Source: Stutzerimonas stutzeri (GTDB lineage: Bacteria > Pseudomonadota > Gammaproteobacteria > Pseudomonadales > Pseudomonadaceae). Taken from it: a stretch of DNA of 64,000 nt. The DNA lies in the NCBI RefSeq assembly GCF_013522825.1, contig NZ_JAAMQZ010000029.1, positions 1 through 64,000 on the forward strand, given 5' to 3'. Position 1 is the first letter of the stretch. Each line of letters begins with the position of its first letter. A program made the position numbers and the translations under genes. The notes under the pieces are model-generated. The model did no database searches, was not told the origin of the DNA, and saw nothing but the letters and a program-made list of their open reading frames with translations. Positions 60,692 to 64,000 of the stretch are shown here, in pieces.

Positions 60692-61585
60692 ATGAGTTCT
60701 TGTGATACATCCCGTGGCTGTGGCCCTGAGGCGGCAACCACTGAAGCGGCAACCGCGCCTTCGAAGGAAGGAACCTGGGTCAGCAGTTTTTCTGTGCCCA
60801 AGATGGATTGCCCTTCAGAAGAGCGAATGATTCGGCTCGCGCTCAATGGCTTGCCTGAGCTCAATTCGTTGTCCTTTGATCTGAGCAGCAGACAGGTACG
60901 CGCTTTCCATGACGGTCCGGTTGACCAAATCGCGACCAAGCTGGAGTCGCTTGGTTTAGGGGCAACGCTTCTCGGCACTCAACCGGCCAGCCAGGAAGCA
61001 GCTTCGACCAATAGCGCCAGTGAAGAGCTGACTGCTTCCAAGGAGGCCGGCACGCTCAAAATCCTGCTCGGTATCAATGCCGCGATGTTTGTCATCGAGT
61101 TGGGCGCGGGCTTGATCGCTCAGTCGACGGGCCTGATCGCCGACTCGCTGGACATGTTTGCTGATGCAGCCGTCTATGGCCTGGCTCTCTTTGCGGTCGG
61201 TCGAGCTGCGCAGCTGCAGGTTCGCGCTGCGCACCTGGCGGGTATCGTCCAGATCGTATTGGCTCTGGGGGTACTCGTGGAGGTGGTTAGACGCTTCATG
61301 TATGGCAGCGAACCTGAGTCGATGCTGATGATGGGGATTGGCTTATTTGCACTCGTCGCGAACGTCAGCTGTCTGTTGATGATCTATGGCCATCGCGAAG
61401 GCGGTGCACACATGAAAGCGAGTTGGATTTTTTCGGCCAACGATGTGATCGCGAATATTGGCGTTATTGCCGCAGGTGCTTTGGTTGCGTGGACCGGTTC
61501 TCCCTATCCAGATTTGGTGATTGGTACGGTCGTTGGTCTCATCGTGCTGAACGGTGCGCGCCGAATTCTGGCATTGAAAGCCTGA
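60692..61585 (+). CDS. Cation diffusion facilitator with N-terminal HMA-like domain
   Basis: 297-residue transporter. Residues about 30-95 look like a heavy-metal-associated domain but with one Cys only (KMDCPSEERMIR); six helices follow (about 120-290). Helix II has DSLDMFADA (DxxxD), helix V has FSANDVIAN (Phe where His is normal, then Asp), so the intramembrane metal site is unusual and resembles the CDF at 33017. Controlled by CadR through the promoter at 60628. Confidence 0.9.
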   Translation: MSSCDTSRGCGPEAATTEAATAPSKEGTWVSSFSVPKMDCPSEERMIRLALNGLPELNSLSFDLSSRQVRAFHDGPVDQIATKLESLGLGATLLGTQPASQEAASTNSASEELTASKEAGTLKILLGINAAMFVIELGAGLIAQSTGLIADSLDMFADAAVYGLALFAVGRAAQLQVRAAHLAGIVQIVLALGVLVEVVRRFMYGSEPESMLMMGIGLFALVANVSCLLMIYGHREGGAHMKASWIFSANDVIANIGVIAAGALVAWTGSPYPDLVIGTVVGLIVLNGARRILALKA

Positions 61586-61635
61586 CCAGCCGAATCGACA
61601 ACGCCCCTCATTTCCCAAACGGAGACGCGTAGCTT

Positions 61636-61932
61636 GTGACTGACGTTGAGACAACAGAGATAGAACAGTTGATGTCTAGATTGGACGGCAAAATTGCCGA
61701 AGGGCATGCCGCCCAGAGTCGCGATGCTGCTTATGCCGTCTATGTGAAGCTCGCGTCGCTTCGTGAACAGCTCCCAGCCCAGCCTGATGTCAGTAAACCC
61801 CTCACAGAAGCCGGGGTGGAGAAGGCCTTGGAGCAAGCCAGCCAGAAGGCCTGGCGACTCTATGAGGCCTTTCACCTTGAAGTGCAGTATGACTTGGAAT
61901 GGGCGAGCAGCCGCAGCTACGAAGACGCTTAG
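61636..61932 (+). CDS. Hypothetical helical protein downstream of the CDF
   Basis: 98 residues starting at GTG 61636 with GGAG about 11 bases upstream. Mostly charged helices, with a C-terminal KAWRLYEAFHLEVQYDLEWA. No named domain recognised. Likely cotranscribed with the CDF, 50 bases upstream. Confidence 0.5.
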   Translation: MTDVETTEIEQLMSRLDGKIAEGHAAQSRDAAYAVYVKLASLREQLPAQPDVSKPLTEAGVEKALEQASQKAWRLYEAFHLEVQYDLEWASSRSYEDA

Positions 61933-62023
61933 AAATTCTTTCTTGAAAGATGAGAAAGCGGCGAATGGGTCACGGGTAAAACCTAGCCTAAACGAATCCA
62001 TCGCGCCATGAATGAGGTTTCCA

Positions 62024-62680
62024 CTATGCAGCATCGAACTGCACACGCCTCAACGCGGAGCGGGCCCGGTGCAGCAGCACGCGCACGTTGCCGCTGGAGG
62101 TCGCCATGCCCTCGGCGATATTGTCGAGTTCCAGGCCCTCCATCTCGCGCAGCCGATAGGCGCGCTGTTGCGCACCCGGCAGCGCGGCGATGGCGCGGCC
62201 CAGACACTGGGCCGACTCGGCGGAGCACAACAGCGCTTCCGGCCGCTCCTGATGCCAGGGGCCCGGAGTCGTCGGCCAGGGATCGGCCGCGTCGAAGCGC
62301 AGGCTCTTGCCGCTGTCTGCTTCCGGGAACATCGCCGCCCAGGGCACGTAGCGCCGCTCCCGCCGCAGCCGGGCCAGTGCCTGGTTACGCACTATTGCCC
62401 AGAGCCATGTCTTGAGGTTGGCCCGCCCTTCGGACCAGGGCAGCGTCCGATAGGCGGCGAGCCAGGCCTCTTGCAACGCATCGTCGGCCCAGGCTTCGCC
62501 GACGATGCAGGCAGCCAGCGTCCGTAGTGCTTGATGATGCTCACGCACCAGGGCCGTGAATGCCTCTCGGTCGCCACTACGCAATCGCTCCGCGCTGGCC
62601 CCTTCGGTCTGCGTCCCGGCGCCGCAAGCTGTGGTGATGCGGGTGTCCACTCTCCACCTCCTCGGCTGTTGCGATCTCAC
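62024..62680 (-). CDS. ECF-type RNA polymerase sigma factor
   Basis: 218-residue sigma factor: region 2 (ALVREHHQALRTLAACIVG...ADDALQEAWLAAYRTLP) and region 4 (ALPGAQQRAYRLREMEGLELDNIAEGMATSSGNVRVLLHRARSALRR, recognised in parts). It is downstream of merA, 48 bases apart, and probably cotranscribed. No anti-sigma gene is visible. Possible role: linking mercury or envelope stress to a small regulon; the target promoters are unknown. Confidence 0.88.
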   Translation of the reverse strand: MRSQQPRRWRVDTRITTACGAGTQTEGASAERLRSGDREAFTALVREHHQALRTLAACIVGEAWADDALQEAWLAAYRTLPWSEGRANLKTWLWAIVRNQALARLRRERRYVPWAAMFPEADSGKSLRFDAADPWPTTPGPWHQERPEALLCSAESAQCLGRAIAALPGAQQRAYRLREMEGLELDNIAEGMATSSGNVRVLLHRARSALRRVQFDAA

Positions 62681-62728
62681 TGATGCAACAGCCTTGGCTC
62701 TCGTCTCCTGGCACGGTCCGGTCTTCCC

Positions 62729-64000
62729 TTAACCCGCGCAGCAGGACAGTTGCTTCACGTCCTTGGTGAAGGTCTGCGCCGCCAGCTTCAATCCCTCGAC
62801 CATGGTCAGGTAGGGGAATAGTTGGTCGGCCAGTTCCTGCACCGTCATCCGCGCCCGGATGGCGATGGCAGCGGTCTGGATGATCTCGCCTGCTTCTGGA
62901 GTCACCGCTTGCACGCCCAGCAGCCGGCCGGAGCCCGCTTCGGCGACCAGCTTGATGAAACCACGGGTGTCGAAGTTGGCCAGCGCGCGTGGCACGTTGT
63001 CCAGGCTCAGCGTGCGACTGTCGGTTTCGAGGCCCGCGTGGTGCGCTTCCACCTCGCTGTAACCGACGGTGGCCACCTGCGGATCGGTGAATACCACGGC
63101 CGGCATCGTACCAAGATTGAGTGTCGCCTCGCCGCCAAGCATGTTGATCGCCGCCCGAGTGCCGGCCGCCGCCGCGACATAGACGAACTGCGGCTGGTTG
63201 GTGCAGTCACCTGCCGCATAGATATCGGGGGCGCTGCTGCGCATGCCCGTGTCGATCTGGATGCCACCGCGCTGATCCAGGTTCACGCCGGCGCCTTGCA
63301 GATTCATGCCTTGGGTATTGGGCGTGCGGCCGGTGGCGACGAGCAGTTGGTCGGCGCGCAGTTCGCCGTGGTTGGTGCTCAATACGAACTCGCCGTCGGC
63401 GTAGACCACCTGGCTGGCTTGCGTGTGCTCCAGCACTTCGATGCCCTCCATACGGAAGGCCGCCGTCAGCGCTGCGCCGATGGCTGGGTCTTCGCGGAAG
63501 AACAGCGTGTGGCGCGCCAAGATGCTGACCTTGCTGCTCAGGCGGGCGAATGCCTGCGCCAGTTCCAGCGCCACCACCGAGGAACCGATCACGGCCAAAC
63601 GTTTGGGAGTGCTGTCGCTCACCAGCGCCTCGTCCGAGGTCCAGTAGGGCGTGTTCTTAAGGCCTGGAATCGGCGGAATCGCCGGGCTCGCGCCGGTGGC
63701 AATCAGGCAGCGGTCGAAGGCAAGGATGCGCTCGCCGCCCTCGGCCAGTTCCACGCTGAGCGTGCGGCCATCCCTGAAGCGGGCGGTGCCGCGCAGCACG
63801 GTGATGGCCGGGGTACACTCCAGGATGCTTTCGTATTTGGCATGGCGCAGCTCGTCGACGCGACCTTGTTGCTGGGCGAGCAGCCGTTCGCGCAGGACGA
63901 CCGGCGTGGTGGCCGACAGCCCGGCGTCGAACGGACTCTCGCGCCTCAGCTGGGCTACATGGGCGGCGCGAATCATGATCTTGGAGGGCACGCACCCCAC
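62729..64000 (-). CDS. merA: Mercuric reductase, 3' part (runs off window)
   Basis: 423 visible residues. Flavin disulfide motif GCVPSKIMIRAAHVAQ at the start (the first redox Cys lies just outside), NAD-binding ATGASPAIPPIPG and GRTPNTQG, dimer interface domain, and the diagnostic C-terminal vicinal cysteines LSCCAG that carry Hg(II) to the active site. Reduces Hg2+ to Hg0 with NADPH. The gene is cut by the window edge, so merR/merT/merP should be to the right. No merD or merE follows. Confidence 0.95.
   Translation of the reverse strand: MGCVPSKIMIRAAHVAQLRRESPFDAGLSATTPVVLRERLLAQQQGRVDELRHAKYESILECTPAITVLRGTARFRDGRTLSVELAEGGERILAFDRCLIATGASPAIPPIPGLKNTPYWTSDEALVSDSTPKRLAVIGSSVVALELAQAFARLSSKVSILARHTLFFREDPAIGAALTAAFRMEGIEVLEHTQASQVVYADGEFVLSTNHGELRADQLLVATGRTPNTQGMNLQGAGVNLDQRGGIQIDTGMRSSAPDIYAAGDCTNQPQFVYVAAAAGTRAAINMLGGEATLNLGTMPAVVFTDPQVATVGYSEVEAHHAGLETDSRTLSLDNVPRALANFDTRGFIKLVAEAGSGRLLGVQAVTPEAGEIIQTAAIAIRARMTVQELADQLFPYLTMVEGLKLAAQTFTKDVKQLSCCAG

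Noticed and set aside
62008..62527. Two rightward frames over the sigma factor gene
   Set aside because: Arg/Pro-rich shadows of a clear ECF sigma factor.

Overview
The window is one piece of a mobile, metal-resistance-rich region from a gammaproteobacterium, most likely a Pseudomonas or Stutzerimonas relative. The reasons are the high GC content, a conjugation module of the P. fluorescens PFGI-1 / ICE 'TIGR037xx' type, an OprD-type porin, Pseudomonas-type HME-RND efflux operons and CadR-type MerR regulators. All family names are recognised by eye; no search was run.

Layout. 1-777 is a truncated IS3-family element. 895-7838 holds a small secreted protein gene and a divergent cusCBA Cu/Ag efflux operon. 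8028-30993 is a nearly complete ICE conjugation module: MobH/TraI relaxase, a Phd-PIN toxin-antitoxin pair, DUF3742, then a long leftward set of type IV secretion genes (TraG-N, PFL_4709-4711 families, RadC, VirB4/TraC ATPase, assembly proteins, TraD, lytic transglycosylase, PilL). No integrase, att site or ICE replication/partition genes are visible. 31421-38389 holds two facing copies of a dsbB-dsbA-methyltransferase cassette, a Cys-rich cation diffusion facilitator (CDF), a MerR regulator, a MITE-like element, a dead IS5-family element and czcD. 38790-49011 has a small secreted protein gene, czcCBA, a divergent OprD porin and a copRS-type two-component system. 49531-52073 is a scrap zone: a second small secreted protein gene, a frameshifted IS5 transposase, and truncated merR, MFS and dsbB genes. 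52383-61932 carries lnt, a DsbD split into two proteins, a CYP152-type P450, a fatty-acid hydroxylase, araC, lspA, DUF3703, cadR and a second CDF. 62024-64000 is an ECF sigma factor gene and the 3' part of merA.

How it works together. The cus and czc systems export Cu/Ag and Zn/Cd/Co; CopRS probably activates them through TTACA...TGTAA inverted repeats. A second regulatory layer is a set of five MerR-type promoters (TTGACC, 19-bp spacer, TATAG dyad). They precede the CDF/dsb cassette, copRS, the DUF3703-lspA-araC operon, the second CDF and a decayed locus. The notable theme is duplicate envelope-maturation genes (disulfide formation DsbA/DsbB, thiol reduction DsbD, lipoprotein processing LspA/Lnt, lipid-modifying enzymes) placed under metal-responsive promoters beside exporters. 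That suggests a horizontally acquired envelope-protection module, which is inference and not proven by sequence.
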